Assembly: GCA_002197995.1 (NCBI GenBank)
Contig: NGZR01000003.1
Coordinates: 7,378,001-7,442,000, forward strand
Reading direction: 5' to 3'
DNA length: 64,000 bases
Origin: Gaeumannomyces sp. JS-464
Lineage: Eukaryota; Ascomycota; Sordariomycetes; Magnaporthales; Magnaporthaceae
Shown piece after piece: positions 22,748-33,279 of the stretch. Under the pieces are notes generated by a model that ran no database searches, was not told the DNA's origin, and saw nothing but the letters and a program-made list of their open reading frames with translations. The translations under genes and the position numbers were made by a program. Numbering within the stretch: the stretch's first letter is position 1; every line of letters starts with the position of its first letter.

Positions 22748-24180
22748 ATGTCGGCAAGAACAAACCCGCCGTGCGCAATGCTGCGCGTTAGCGGTACCAA
22801 AATCGTCAACCCCAAGGGCGAGAGCGTGCTGCTCAAGGGCGCCGGCCTGGGCGGCATGCTCAACATGGAGAACTTCATTACGGGCTACTCGGGACACGAG
22901 TTTGAGCACCGCGAGGCCATGGCCGAGGTGCTCGGACAGGAGAAGGCCGACTTCTTCTTCTCGCGCCTCATCCACCACTTCTTCACAGAAGCCGACGCGG
23001 CGCTGTTCGCGTCGCTGGGGCTCAACTGCCTGCGCGTGCCCTTTAACTACCGCCACTTCATGGACGACGACAACCCCAGCGTCATCAAGCAGTCGGGCTT
23101 TGCCCTGCTGGACCGCATCGTCGATATCTGCGGCCGCCACAATATCTACGTCGTCCTGGACCTGCACGCCGTGCCTGGCGGCCAGAACCAGGACTGGCAC
23201 AGCGACTCGGGCCTCAACCGCGCCGTCTTCTGGGACTTCCGCGACCTGCAGGACCGCGCCATCCAGCTGTGGGCCGCCCTGGCCGCCCACTACAAGGGCA
23301 ACCCCGTCATCGCCGGCTACAACCCGCTCAACGAGCCGGCCGACCCCAAGCACACGCGCCTGCTGGCCTGGTACGAGCGCGCCGAGAAGGCGATCCGGGC
23401 CGTCGACCCGGACCACATTCTGTTCGTGGACGGCAACACATACGCCATGGACTTTTCGGCCTTCCCCGTCGACAAGCCCCTGCCCAACACGGTGTATAGC
23501 TGCCACGACTACAGCTTTCTCGGGTTCCCGCTGCTGGAGCAGTACGAGGGCACGACCGAGCAGAAGCAGAAGCTGCGGGAGAGCTTCGGACGCAAGGTCG
23601 AGTTTATGAGAAAAGCCGGCGTCCCCATCTGGAACGGCGAGTTCGGCCCCGTCTACCAGGACGCGCGGACGGACGCCAACGCCGAGGCCACCAACCGCAA
23701 GCGCTTCGCCCTGCTCAAGGAGCAGCTGCAGGTCTACCGCGAGTTCGGCGACGTTTCATGGAGCATCTGGCTGTACAAGGACGTTGGCTATCAGGGTATG
23801 GTCTACGTGGACCCGGAAAGCCCATACATGCGCCTGATCCGGCCATTTGTCGAGAAGAAGCAGCGGCTCGGGCTGGACTTTTGGGGGTGGCCGACAAGAG
23901 CGGCGTCGACAACGAGGTCTACGCGCCCTTCCTCGAGAAGCTCAAGAAGGAGATCCCGGCGCACCTGCTCAAGAAGAAGTACCCCAACGTCTGGACATTC
24001 GACAGGCAGGTCGAGCGGGCGGTACGCGAGATGCTCATGAGCGAGTACCTCGGCCACGAGATGGCGGAGCTGTTCCGCGGTAAGACCGAGGCCGAGCTGG
24101 AGGAGCTGGCGGCCAGTTTTGCGCTCGAGCGCTGCGTCAAGAGGGACGAGCTGAACGAGGTGCTGAGGAACGATGTATGA
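22748..24180 (+). CDS. Glycoside hydrolase family 5 protein (one frameshift)
   Basis: About 477 residues in one exon, no signal peptide, hence probably cytosolic. A GH5 TIM barrel is clear: GTKIVNPKGESVLLKGAGLGG at the start, LNCLRVPFNYRHF (barrel strand with the conserved Arg), IYVVLDLHAVPGGQN, AGYNPLNEP with the acid/base Glu196, a CHDY segment in which His occupies the usual position, and IWNGEFGPVY with the nucleophile Glu298. WSIWLYKD follows near the barrel end. One G is missing in a G run near 23881-23886 (LDFWG-VADKSG), after which a C-terminal helical extension (VWTFDRQVERAVREML) continues to the stop. The substrate could be a beta-glucoside, glucan or steryl/ceramide glucoside; the subfamily is not assigned. 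A second in-frame ATG at 22778 is an alternative start. Confidence 0.85.
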
Positions 24181-24302
24181 GGTGGAGACATGGACTTGTT
24201 ACGCGATCAATGACACTGGGACTTGCATTATGGCTTTTAGGTGGCTCGCTGGCGCAGAGCCATCCCGGTATATACTGAATTAGACTGGGCTTATTTGAGC
24301 AG

Positions 24303-25199
24303 TTACTTGTGTCCATCTTCACCCCTGCGCAGGGCCTGTGAAAGTCTTTGCACAAGACGCGGGAAGAGGCGGCTTTCTCCATTGGTGTTCCGCTTGGCGA
24401 AAGCAGGTCTCTTGGGCATGTAGCCTAGCCTGACCAGCATGGTATAAACGAAGGTACAGACAACAGTGTCGACGACAGGATGCAGCAGCTGCTGCTTGAA
24501 GCACGCGGCACCGTCCCGGGGAAACCAGGCCGGGCCGTCCGGGAGCATGGGCTGCGTGGTGGAGAGGACCTGCTCGAGCTCGCGCTGGAGCCGCAGGCCG
24601 ATCAGGGCTTGAGCGTTCTCTGCAAGGCGGTGCCGGACTCGCTTCCACTTCTCCAGGTCTGGCTTGTTCTTGCGGAACCGGGAGGTTGTGGGCATGCTGG
24701 CGGCGCACAGCTCGACGAGCAGCGAGGCGACGCAAAGGCCGACGTCGGCCGGGCCGAAGCGCCCGAGGACGAGCCAGCGCAGGGTTCCGCCAACGTCGTC
24801 GCCGGTCCGGAATGTGTGAGCGTCGGGCCCCGAGCCGCGGGAGAAGGAGAGGGGCGAGCTGGCTCTGGAGAGCAAGATGTGGTGCGTTCAGATGCCGATG
24901 CTGAGACCGCGGCGCACATGAGGGTGTGGGACGAGCTGTGCGGGTCGAAGGCGCTCGAGTAGACATTGGGCTGTGAGATGCCGGCGAGAGCGGCGTCGAA
25001 CTTGGAGGGGTGGAGGGTTTAGTGGTCTAGCAGGACGTCGCTGTGCCCCGCGAGCTGGCATGCCTGGCACAAAGTCTCTGTGTCGGCTTGCAGAACCGCA
25101 CCGATGAGGTGCTTGGCTCGCTCTAAGGATTCGTCTCGCAGGGAAGCTGCGCCATGGACAGGGGTTTGACCGTCTGGTCCATGTCGAGAAACAACATCG
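24303..25199 (-). pseudogene. Damaged uncharacterised protein-coding region
   Basis: Coding-like sequence is scattered over three frames of the minus strand. The best piece (24303-24875) contains GGTLRWLVLGRFGPADVGLCVASLLVELCAAS, a basic segment RFRKNKPDLEKWKRVRHRL, and LLHPVVDTVVCTFVYTMLVRLGYMP. Upstream, other frames add LERAKHLIGAVLQADTETLCQ and ISQPNVYSSAFDPHSSSHTLM, and an ATG at about 25199 begins MLFLDMDQTVKPLSMAQLP. Joining them needs at least two frame changes and passes one TAA. I do not recognise the family. It may be a gene hit by the same single-base errors as its neighbours or a real pseudogene. It sits between the GH5 and sterol methyltransferase genes, on the same strand as the latter. 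Confidence 0.42.
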
Positions 25200-25423
25200 C
25201 TGAGATCGAGTGTTGCTTGCGGGACGGGACTGTCTGCTTGCCTCAGCTCGGCTTGAGGTGCTGGACAACTTCCAGGGGCAATTTATGTCCCCATCGCTCC
25301 GTTATTATGGATTATTTTATCGTGCTAGCTACCTACTTAGCGGAACAGCAGCGATTGTCGCTAGGCCGCACTTTGACAAAGAAAAGGACGACAATGCAGG
25401 GCAGAGGAAAATCCATTGTCCCA

Positions 25424-26667
25424 TCAAGACCGCTCAATCGGCTTTCTCGCGACCATCAGGAACATGGGCGTGAACAAACCCTCCCTGCCGCCCTGCACCA
25501 GTGCGTCGGCCGCCTTGGCCAGGCTGTCGGCCGTCTTCCTCGTGCCCGGCGGCGCCAGCCTCAGCGTCTCCAAGGCCCACATGAAGGCGTGCGCGACGGG
25601 TCCTGCCGGCGGGCGTCATGCGGAACGTCGACAGCAGGTCGCCGGCGCTTTGGGCGCAGCGCCAGCTGCTCCCGTCGAGCGGCCAGTACCACGGCGTGGC
25701 CGGCCGGTTGCCGGCACCGGGGCTGGCGGCGAGGTCCTCGTGCTCGAGCAGCTCGAAGCCGGCGGCGCGCACGGCGGCGAGCGCGTCTTGGGCCGTCATC
25801 ATATTGGCGATGCCGTCGCCCTGCTCGATGTCGAGCCGGATCTGGCGGTGCCGCAGGTCCGCGTCGTCGTACTTGTCCGTCATGACCCACTCGTACACTC
25901 CAAAGACGCCGCCGGGCTTGAGGACGCGGTAGATCTGTGAGTAGACGCCCTCGAGCGTCGGCGCGTGGCACGTCGCCTCGATGGCGTAAACGGCGTCAAA
26001 AGTTTCCTCCTCGAAGGGCATGTTCTGGTTGTCGGTTGCGTGTCAGATTTTGTTGTTCCCCTGAATTCGTTCTGGGCTCTAGGCTCACCATGAAATCAGC
26101 CTGCACAAACCGCAGCTGGTCCGACACGCCGTCCAGCTCGGCGTACCTCGTCGCGCGCTCGACCTGGTACTCGTTGAGGTTGACGCCCGTGATGCACGCG
26201 CCCGTGAACTTGGCCATCTGCCTCGCCGGCCCGCCCACGCCGCAGCCGACGTCCAGCACCCTCATCCCCTTCCGGATGCCCATGCGGTGCGCCAGGTACT
26301 GCTCGTGCCGCGCGATGGCGGCGTGGAAGCCTTCCCCGTAGGCGAAGCGGCAGAAGTGGAACGACTGGCTCCAGCCGTACTCGTACAGGTCCGTCGCCAG
26401 GTTGTAGTACTGCCGCGTCAGCGACGCGTAGTCGACCCGGCGCGCCTCGCGGACCTCGGCCGTTTCGTCCTTGGCCGTCTTGTCGTCCCAGTGCTGGAAG
26501 TACTGGTCTACAGCCGCTTTCTGGGCCTCGTGGTCCTTTCGGAGCATTGAGCTGAAGCCGCCCTTGTTGGCTGATGTGTCCTTGTGAAGCGCCTTTTCGA
26601 ACGTCATGTCGCGGGCCAGGGCGACGTGTGTCTCGCCCGAGAGCTTTTGGTATTGTTGCTTGGACAT
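25424..26667 (-). CDS. erg6: Sterol 24-C-methyltransferase family protein (Erg6-like; one frameshift)
   Basis: Exons 26089-26667 and 25424-26024, with a 64-nt intron (GTGAGC...CCAG), about 393 residues. The Erg6 signatures are all present: [14 protein letters not shown], the aromatic sterol-binding stretch [18 protein letters not shown], the SAM motif [14 protein letters not shown] at about residue 135, [46 protein letters not shown] and [13 protein letters not shown]. The C-terminal SMT part (MTPAGRT, then [15 protein letters not shown] and [14 protein letters not shown]) is split by a one-base excess or two-base shortage near 25605. The reaction is SAM-dependent C24 methylation of zymosterol-type sterols at the ER or lipid droplets. 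Changes such as ATCHAP where Erg6 usually has ATVHAP hint that this may be a paralogue. A TATA-like GATATAAG lies about 150 bases upstream. Confidence 0.9.
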
Positions 26668-27173
26668 GTTGGGAAGGAGAAGGAGTGCGCTGTTGGCTGG
26701 CAGGCAGGCAAAGATGGAAACGGACGGAAAATGATGGAGGAAGAGAGACGAGAATGTTGAGTGGTTGGGACGGATCTACAGGACCGGACGGAATGCACCC
26801 GACGCAAAACTTATATCAAGACCTGGGCCCGCGGTCTCGTCACCTTTCCTCCGCGTCCTCCTTGCACCTTGGTTAGGTAATTACTTTAGCGGGCGACGAG
26901 GCAGCAGTTCATGCCAATCCAGGGAAATTATGGCCGGCCTTGCGTCCTTTTGCCGCGTAGGCAGGAAGACCGAGGACGAACTCGAAAAAGAAGACGGATT
27001 CGAACGCGATCACGAACTCGAACGCGAATTCGAACCCGAATGCGGACATCTGCCGAACACGAACACGATGCCTACAACCCACGACCACGCCCGACAAAAT
27101 ACTTAAATGCAGCCGTGAACAGGGCCATTAATGCAAAATAAAGAAGAAAGGGGAAAAAAAGCATCCGGTAAAA
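26668..27173. other. Intergenic with a short GAACTCGAACGCGAA-type simple repeat
   Basis: Around 26970-27050 the sequence is a degenerate 6-base repeat (GAACTC/GAACGC/GAATTC/GAACCC). It can be read as an acidic/basic peptide on the plus strand, but no gene is supported. The TATA-like element of the sterol methyltransferase is at about 26812-26819. Confidence 0.45.
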
Positions 27174-27982
27174 TCAGGAGTCGGTGAGGACAGCCGCCAG
27201 GCCGTTGCGAAACAGCAGCCGGGCATAAAACCGATGAAAGGCAAAGAGCAAAGCGGGCAGCGGCTTGTCCTCCGAGGGTTGCAAGCGTGTGCAAAGTAGC
27301 TGATGGTGATTGTTTCGCCACCGGCGGATGCGGCATCATTGTCATGGTCGCCATGCGCGGGCTGCCGAAGCACGGCGACGCGATCAACACCCGCAAAGGT
27401 GCTGTGCGGGCTGTTGAAGCCAAACCCGAAGTCGACAAATGCGGTGTTGCCGGTGCTGTTCTGGGCAGTGGGAGTGGATGGAGCCCCTGACACGAGCCCC
27501 TGTCCACCGCTGTCGAGCACCTGGAACGCCCCCCACAGCTTGGAGTGGACGGGCGGCGGCGCGTCCGACGGCAGCGACGAGGCGGTCCGGAAATTCACAG
27601 CCGACGCCGCGCTCGGCGCGCCTGCGAGCTCAAAGTGGGCAATGTCGCGTCCGTACACCTTGTCGACTAGGAGCCGCTCGGGCGAGATGACGGCGCCGTA
27701 GAAGAAGCCGCGGACGAACCTCGCGACGATCTGCCCGTCGGTCAGCCCGGCCAGGGGCGACCCGGGAGGGACGCGGATCGCCGTCGAGATGGTCTCGGCG
27801 TCGCCTTTGTGCTCGTGCGGATTGGCTAGAGCATAGGCCCGGGACGACCTGAACTCGGGCGGTGTTTCTGGCGAGGCTTGGATGGCGAGTCTGTAGGTTG
27901 GAGCGACGGCGACGGCGACAGCGCAGATATAGCTGCCGCCGGCCAGGCTGGCCGCGCCCAGCAAGAGGCGGCCCAGAGGCAT
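27174..27982 (-). CDS. Uncharacterised conserved fungal protein, N-terminal membrane segment
   Basis: About 269 residues in one exon. An N-terminal hydrophobic stretch (LLLGAASLAGGSYICAVAVAVA) is either a signal anchor or a single membrane helix. Then come RAYALANPHEHKGDAETISTAI, a conserved-looking block FVRGFFYGAVISPERLLVDKVYG, and a C-terminal block FVDFGFGFNSPHSTFAGVDR followed by ITISYFAHACNP. One missing C near 27275-27285 moves the true end into another frame, giving ALLFAFHRFYARLLFRNGL, which fits the pattern of a family I recall with an F-x-F-H-R-x-Y-x-LLF end. Without the correction the protein would end in a Cys/Phe-rich tail. Function unknown; I cannot name the family. It may act at a membrane or in the secretory route. 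Confidence 0.6.
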
Positions 27983-28242
27983 GGCTAGTGGTGGAATTGC
28001 AGAAGATGATGGAGGAGAAGAAGAACTGCTAGCTGGCTGACAGCGACCGGAAATATGAGGGCGAGGGAATGGTTGCGGCGCTGGGCTGATCGGATGAAAC
28101 TGGCGTCATCCCTTCTCGATGCACCGGGCGTTCCGGGGATTTGGTGAGTCACTGCCGAAGCCATTCACGAAGATTGATGCGTCACTTTCTTTCTTTATTC
28201 CTTGCTAATAAAATACAGATAGATACAAGACGAGTTGTTTTA

Positions 28243-28361
28243 TTGTGCTGGTTAGTTATCCCGTAACAAGCTGTGCATACATGAGCTTGTTCTTGTGCTG
28301 ATTAGCTATCCCGTAAGAAGCCGTACATACAAGATGGGTTTGTTCTTGTGCTGGTTAGGTA
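28243..28361. repeat. Imperfect tandem repeat, period about 50 bp
   Basis: TTGTGCTG-TTAG-TATCC recurs at 28243, 28293 and 28344 with similar intervening sequence (CGTA-AAGC-GT-CATACA). The run lies in the spacer between the two minus-strand genes, just beyond the 3' end of the LPMO gene. Apart from this, the 27983-28386 spacer shows nothing. Confidence 0.7.
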
Positions 28362-28386
28362 TCCAGGTAGTGCCTAACCTTCCACC

Positions 28387-29820
28387 CTACCACAGAACCG
28401 TCAGCGTCAGGCCCACCGACTCACCCTCCAGAGCGCACACGGTGTTGTCGGCCAGCGGCTGGGGCTTGATCCACCGTCCGCCAGTGCAGATGGAGAACAT
28501 GACGCTTTCGACGCACAGGAGGTGGCCGTCAGTGCAGCTGCCCGCGGGCGTCTGCGGGTTGGCTGGTGTGGGCGGCCGCGAGGTGGGCCTAGCAGGAGTA
28601 GCGGTGGCAGACGAGGCTGGCGCTGGCTTCGAAGAGGTTGGGCTAGCGCTGCCGGGCCGGCTGGTGCTGGTTGTCGTCGGCTTCGCCTGAGTCGTGGGAG
28701 CCGGGCTCGAGGGCGCACGGGTCGATGAGGTAGTCGAAGGGGCGGAGGCAGAGGTCGGGACTACAGTTGCGGTGGCCGAGCTCGAGGGCGCACGAGTCGG
28801 CGTCGAAGTCGACGAAGCAGATGCAGAGGTCGGGACCACAGTCGAGGTAACTGAGCTCGTGGGCGCACGAGTCGATGTCGAGGTCGGGGCCAGCGTCGTT
28901 GTGGCCGATGGCTTGCTGCCGCCAGACTGCGTCTTAGTCGGCGTGCTCGATGGAGGAGTTCCCGAACTCGGGGTGGCCGTGCCCGACGGCTTGGCCGGGG
29001 GAGCAGCGCCGCCCTTGTTGTGAGGGTTGCCGTCACACTTCTGCGCAAAGAGCTTCGAGGTGCCCTCAGGGCGAAGCACGTTCTTTCCCGGGTTCGGGTA
29101 CGAGATTGGGACCTGCTGCTTCAGCGCCTCGTTGGTGTCGCAGCCGCCGGTCAGGGATCCGAGGTTTGCCAGGAAGAAGTCTGGGTACGTCGGGGTTTGC
29201 CGCTTGCTCATGAACGCTGCCTCGCGACGGTTCTTGACACGGCGCGTCGATCCCTTGGCCGCCTTGACGGTCAGGGGCGCGCAGTTCATATAGATTTCCG
29301 GGGCCCCGCCTACGCGGTTGATCCAGATCCATCCGAACGTGTAGTCGCCGGGGGCGAAGACGGCAGGGACGGTGAAGTTGTACTTGTCCGGCTGCTGGCC
29401 CGCCTCGAGGTTGCCCGCGTGGTTGGCCTTGGGGCACCCGCCCTCGATCGACTGGATCACCTTGAAGACGGAGTTCCTGGTCGGGGTGAAGCCCTCGGTC
29501 AGGCCGAACTGGCACGAGCCTCCTCCGTGCACGGCGTGCCCCGCGAAGGACACGGTCTGCGGCTCGCCGATGACCACCGTGGTTGGTTCGCCGTCGATGA
29601 TGAGCTTGCTGCCGTCGCCTCCGGGGGCCTTGCAAGGGTAGTTGCTGCCGTCAGTGTCGAGCGGGTTCGTGGGCCCGTACCCCGTGCCCTTGTAAGGTCG
29701 AGGCTCCGCGAGGGAGACGTGGCGGCGCTCCAAGCTCCGAGAGGAGGCCGAGGATGCGTCGGTGGGGATGAGGGTGGTGGCCGCAGCCACGGCAAAAAGG
29801 ATATGCTTTACCCTTGCCAT
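28387..29820 (-). CDS. AA11-like lytic polysaccharide monooxygenase with C-terminal chitin-binding-like module
   Basis: 477 residues, one exon. Signal peptide (ARVKHILFAVAAATTLIPTDAS), then a short pro-region ending in the dibasic site LERR. The next residue is His in HVSLAEPRPY, which aligns with the mature His1 of AA11 enzymes (H-M-I-L-A-x-P-x-P). AA11 marks follow: PLDTDGSNYPCK, FAGHAVHGGGSCQFGL with the second copper His, VFKVIQSIEGGCPKANHAGN, and an axial Tyr in EIYMNCAPL. From about residue 290 to 430 there is a Ser/Thr/Pro linker with 25-residue repeats. A Cys-bearing module, SCTDGHLLCVESVMFSICTGGRW, resembles CBM19-type chitin binding. It likely oxidises chitin. A GT-AG pair near the 3' end (GTGAGT...GTAG) could remove the last residues. 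No frameshift was seen. Confidence 0.8.
   Translation of the reverse strand: MARVKHILFAVAAATTLIPTDASSASSRSLERRHVSLAEPRPYKGTGYGPTNPLDTDGSNYPCKAPGGDGSKLIIDGEPTTVVIGEPQTVSFAGHAVHGGGSCQFGLTEGFTPTRNSVFKVIQSIEGGCPKANHAGNLEAGQQPDKYNFTVPAVFAPGDYTFGWIWINRVGGAPEIYMNCAPLTVKAAKGSTRRVKNRREAAFMSKRQTPTYPDFFLANLGSLTGGCDTNEALKQQVPISYPNPGKNVLRPEGTSKLFAQKCDGNPHNKGGAAPPAKPSGTATPSSGTPPSSTPTKTQSGGSKPSATTTLAPTSTSTRAPTSSVTSTVVPTSASASSTSTPTRAPSSSATATVVPTSASAPSTTSSTRAPSSPAPTTQAKPTTTSTSRPGSASPTSSKPAPASSATATPARPTSRPPTPANPQTPAGSCTDGHLLCVESVMFSICTGGRWIKPQPLADNTVCALEGESVGLTLTVLW
28711..28935 (-). repeat. 75-bp coding tandem repeats in the LPMO linker
   Basis: The motif GGGCGCACG recurs at 28711, 28786 and 28861, so the unit is exactly 75 bp (25 codons). 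Each unit encodes a version of VVPTSASA-S-T--TRAPSSS-T. The third unit is partial. Confidence 0.8.
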
Positions 29821-30613
29821 GGTTGCGGGTGGCGTGAGTGGTAGTAAAGCGCAGACAGTGCTGTCGAAGAGGTAAGTCGGGGCTTTTGTTGGTAGCCTGC
29901 GATTGAAGGGGCAGGCTGGGTAGGAGTAGTGGTGTCGGTCTGGTTGTGAGGATGGGATGAGGGGAAAGTGACGAGTGATCGAGCGTGGCCTGAGCATTAA
30001 ATAGGAAAAAATATCTGGTAGTCAAGATGGGTTGGAGGGTGCTGGCAAAGAGAGTGACTGTTCCAACACAGTCCCATTGTCCTTCGAGGAACAAGTCCTG
30101 TACTCCAGCCTTCTACTTGTTGGTTCCGCTCTCCAAGCGAACAAAGGGTTCGAGATTGGGTGGCGGTGGAATCCAAGGCGGCCTGAATAAAAAGAAGGCA
30201 GGTCTCGACAATTGGAGACATGGGTCGACGGCCCCCCGTTGCGGTAGCCAGGTGTACCAGCGGACTCGAATGGAATGGTCAGAAGAAGTTCCGGACAGAA
30301 ACATGTATTTACCTCTTTGATGCTATGTGCAACTCGAGCCCAAACGAGTCCCAAGATGATCGCAAAAAAGCATTTGTCCTATCTCCATCCCGAAAGCCCG
30401 AGTGAATCCCAAGCCGAACCCCAAACCCCTCCGTACAATGTCATGATAAGCGAGTGACAAAGAAAAGAATGCCAGATGGCCCACAACTGCCGCTTGCACA
30501 GAGAACCTCGAGTGCAAAAGCTTCTGCCAAAGGAAGCCCCTGAGCCCACCGCTCGCCCCTCAAGTATCATCCCAAGGTGAGATGGCGCCCAGACCGCAAC
30601 CATGTCCCGCCAT
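29821..30613. other. Intergenic between two minus-strand secreted-protein genes
   Basis: Contains the LPMO promoter (a TATTTAA on the minus strand near 29998) and the 3' flank of the small secreted protein. No gene is supported. Confidence 0.45.
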
Positions 30614-31169
30614 CTAGCAGGCAAGGCTGGGCTTCTTGCCGCTGGTAAACTTGCACGACGGGGTCGTTCCTGGTGGCGAGGTTGATGTAGCCGCCGTCGC
30701 CGGTGCTGCGGAAGGTGTTTCCCTTGGCCAGGTAAAAGCAGTCGTAGTTGGTGTGGAGGGCGCCCTGCTTCAGGTTGACGCTGACCTTGCCGGTCATACC
30801 GTTGGGGTCCTGGAGGTTGTAGCCGACGTTGTTGCAGATGGCGGCCGCGTACTTCTTCGGATCCGGGTTGTTGGCCCACATCTGGGCCACCGTCTCCTTG
30901 GTGAACTTTTCGCGGGCCGACGTCCAGTTGGAAATGTCCTTGATGAGCTTGATGCCGGCGTTGGCGGCTTTTATGGCGAGGTCGGTGCCGACGGAGATGG
31001 CAACCGAAGTTACGATGCCGGTGATAATTTCGCGCTTCTCCAGGTGCCCCTCGGCCACGGCGACAGTGTTATCGCGGGCGACGAGGTCGACGGACTCGGT
31101 CTGCTGCATGATGGGAGCAGGAGCCGCGAAGACTGGCAGGGCGAAGACGAAGAGGGTCTTGAACTGCAT
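30614..31169 (-). CDS. Small secreted DUF7888-like protein with Kex2 site (one frameshift)
   Basis: About 185 residues. A signal peptide (MQFKTLFVFALPVFAAPA) is followed by a pro-region ending LEKR, a Kex2 site, before EIITGIVTSVAISVGTDLA. The mature part has a hydrophobic/amphipathic stretch (AIKAANAGIKLIKDI), then a Cys-containing domain with AAAICNNVGYNL, DCFYLAKGNTFRSTGDGGYINLA. A one-base excess C near 30655-30660 hides the expected end CKFTSGKKPSLAC; the natural reading runs on in a different frame. The pattern agrees with the small fungal secreted family DUF7888, of unknown function, often predicted as effectors. There is a TATA box (TATAAG on the minus strand, about 31371-31377) 200 bases upstream. 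The four Cys positions suggest one or two disulfides. Confidence 0.72.
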
Positions 31170-32146
31170 TTTGAAGGTGTTCGAGAAGCGGAGTTGTTGT
31201 TGGTGGGGTGAAGCGGTTGGCGGCGAGGCTGGTAGATGGAAAAGGTGGAAGACAGAAAGGAAGGAAAGAACACAAGGAAATGTAAGAAGACTTAGGAAAG
31301 TGAAGGTGATAGTCCGATGAGGATGGAGAAGAAGGAACAAACCAGGAGATGGGAGCTCCAGGACGGGCGTACTTATAGCTGGCGACGAGGGGCACCTTTC
31401 TGTGCATCTCGTGATGGCAAGAGGCCTCGCGGGCTAGGAGGTGGATTTTCCACGCCGAGCATTTGTCTCAAGCACAGCCGGCTCGACGATGCCCCACGAA
31501 AGTCCTCAAAGCATTTTTCGGATATGGCTAAAAGCCTTGTTTAGGCGTAATTATGAGACGAAAGTAGGGATACGGAATTGCCAGTTGCCGGGCCCCATGA
31601 TCGCCGAGAGGGCTCTGCCAGGAGACAACTGACCCCTCTGGACGGGGCTCGCCTTGTGGGGTGCCGAAGCGACGGGCCTGGTCCACCCACGCGTCCAGGG
31701 GCAGCCAATGAAGGCGTGTTCCTGGCAGGGCTGATCGTCGAGAAAAAAAAGGGGGCGGGGTGCAAACTTCATGCGGAGGATCCATGCAAGGGCCGATCGA
31801 TATGCAGTCTGTTCGCCGCTTCAAAAATAGCAACACATCTCGGTGCTTGCCGTAGTCGGGTGCGGAGAAGCCAGGTTTCTCGGCAGCCTGCGCCGTGGTG
31901 AGAGATTTGTAGGCGAGATCGAGACGGGGAGGGGCTTGGGACACGAATAACGAATTGACTCTTGTGTTGGCCCCTTTTCATGGTCATGTCACGCGCCCAC
32001 CACATATCTGCAGCGTCATTCTGGATTTTGAACTTGGTCGATGGCGGAGTCGGGTGCCCATTATTGGTGAAAACAACATGCAATGGGCTATCTTGTTACT
32101 TGGAGGAGGGCGGGCGGCTTTCCGGGTAAATTTTCCTCCAGGGGGC
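31170..32146. other. Intergenic, no gene recognised
   Basis: Upstream region of the small secreted protein, then moderately GC sequence up to the transposon. Frames present here have no family resemblance. Confidence 0.45.
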
Positions 32147-33279
32147 TTAATATGGAGGCTCTATCGGGGAACACACCTTTTTTGCTATTGGCACGCACCC
32201 CCACCCCGATATCGGTGCGCATGGACTTTTTTATGGCGCACCCACACAAACGAACATAGGCTTTAATGCAGGCAGGGGCTTAATTAACAGGAGGGAAGCA
32301 AATAAAAGTTATCGCCACGAGCAAATTATTAATAAACGATTAAAAACGCGGTGTTAAACCGCCAAATTACATGGAAAAGTGCAAGGGCACGGCGTTAAGG
32401 CCGTTTATTTAGGGCTACAAAGGTGCCTAAACTCGCAAAAGGATCAAAAAACTCGTTAAATGCCGGCGCAGGCGCTGGAAAAGGCGCGGAAGCCCTCCCG
32501 GCCGACCGTAAGGGCAGGGCGGCCGGCGTTAAAGGCAAAGGGGTGCCGAGGGTAAGCACAAGCCTTTCCGCCTCGTTAGCCTCGTTAAGCCTCGTCAGCC
32601 TGCCGTAGGGAAGGCCCCTGTTCGTGTTGCGAGAGGTTTCGCCTAGCGCCGGCACGGATACCCGTGCGGGTACTGCGTGGGCGCCGCGCCGGCCCCTCGT
32701 TACCAAAGGGCCGGACCTTCGAGGACGGCCCTTGTATTGCCTACCGGATTTGTAACCCGGAGTAAGGGATCTTTCCGTATCCCGGCTACCCTTTCGCAGC
32801 CAAAAGCGGCTTACAAAGTCGATTTGCAAGCCCGGAAAGTTAAGATTCTCTCGTTGGGCGTTATGCAAATTTAAAAGCTCGTAAGCAGGGCAAGCCGTAC
32901 TGCTTACGCGTGGCGCGCGTGCAAAAAGGTAGGGGAAGGCCGTTAGGGTGCAGTTGGGAGGGCAACGTTGCTAACGCACGCTTATGCATTTAATTAAGGA
33001 GATTAAAGCATTAAAAAAGGCACGTAAAGGTAACTGCCCTGCTTATAACCTCCCGCAGTAGTTCCAGCGGATTTTAACCCCGGAAGCCTGCTAGGCCGCT
33101 TTAAAAGCCGCGATCCGGTAATCGTTTGCGTTAAAATAGCTTTTGCAACCTGTAATAAAGTCGCCCTTGCAAAAAGGCCGTAGTTTTAAAAAACCCGTGA
33201 TTTGATTAAGGGTGCCGTGGTAATAAACCCGTTGGTAAAGTTATATTTGGTATAGCAATAGGCCTATTACCGTTTTGCT

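Noticed and set aside
26765..27106. Small acidic protein from the GAACTC/GAACGC simple repeat
   Set aside because: Coding appearance comes from a 6-base repeat; start and neighbours give no support.
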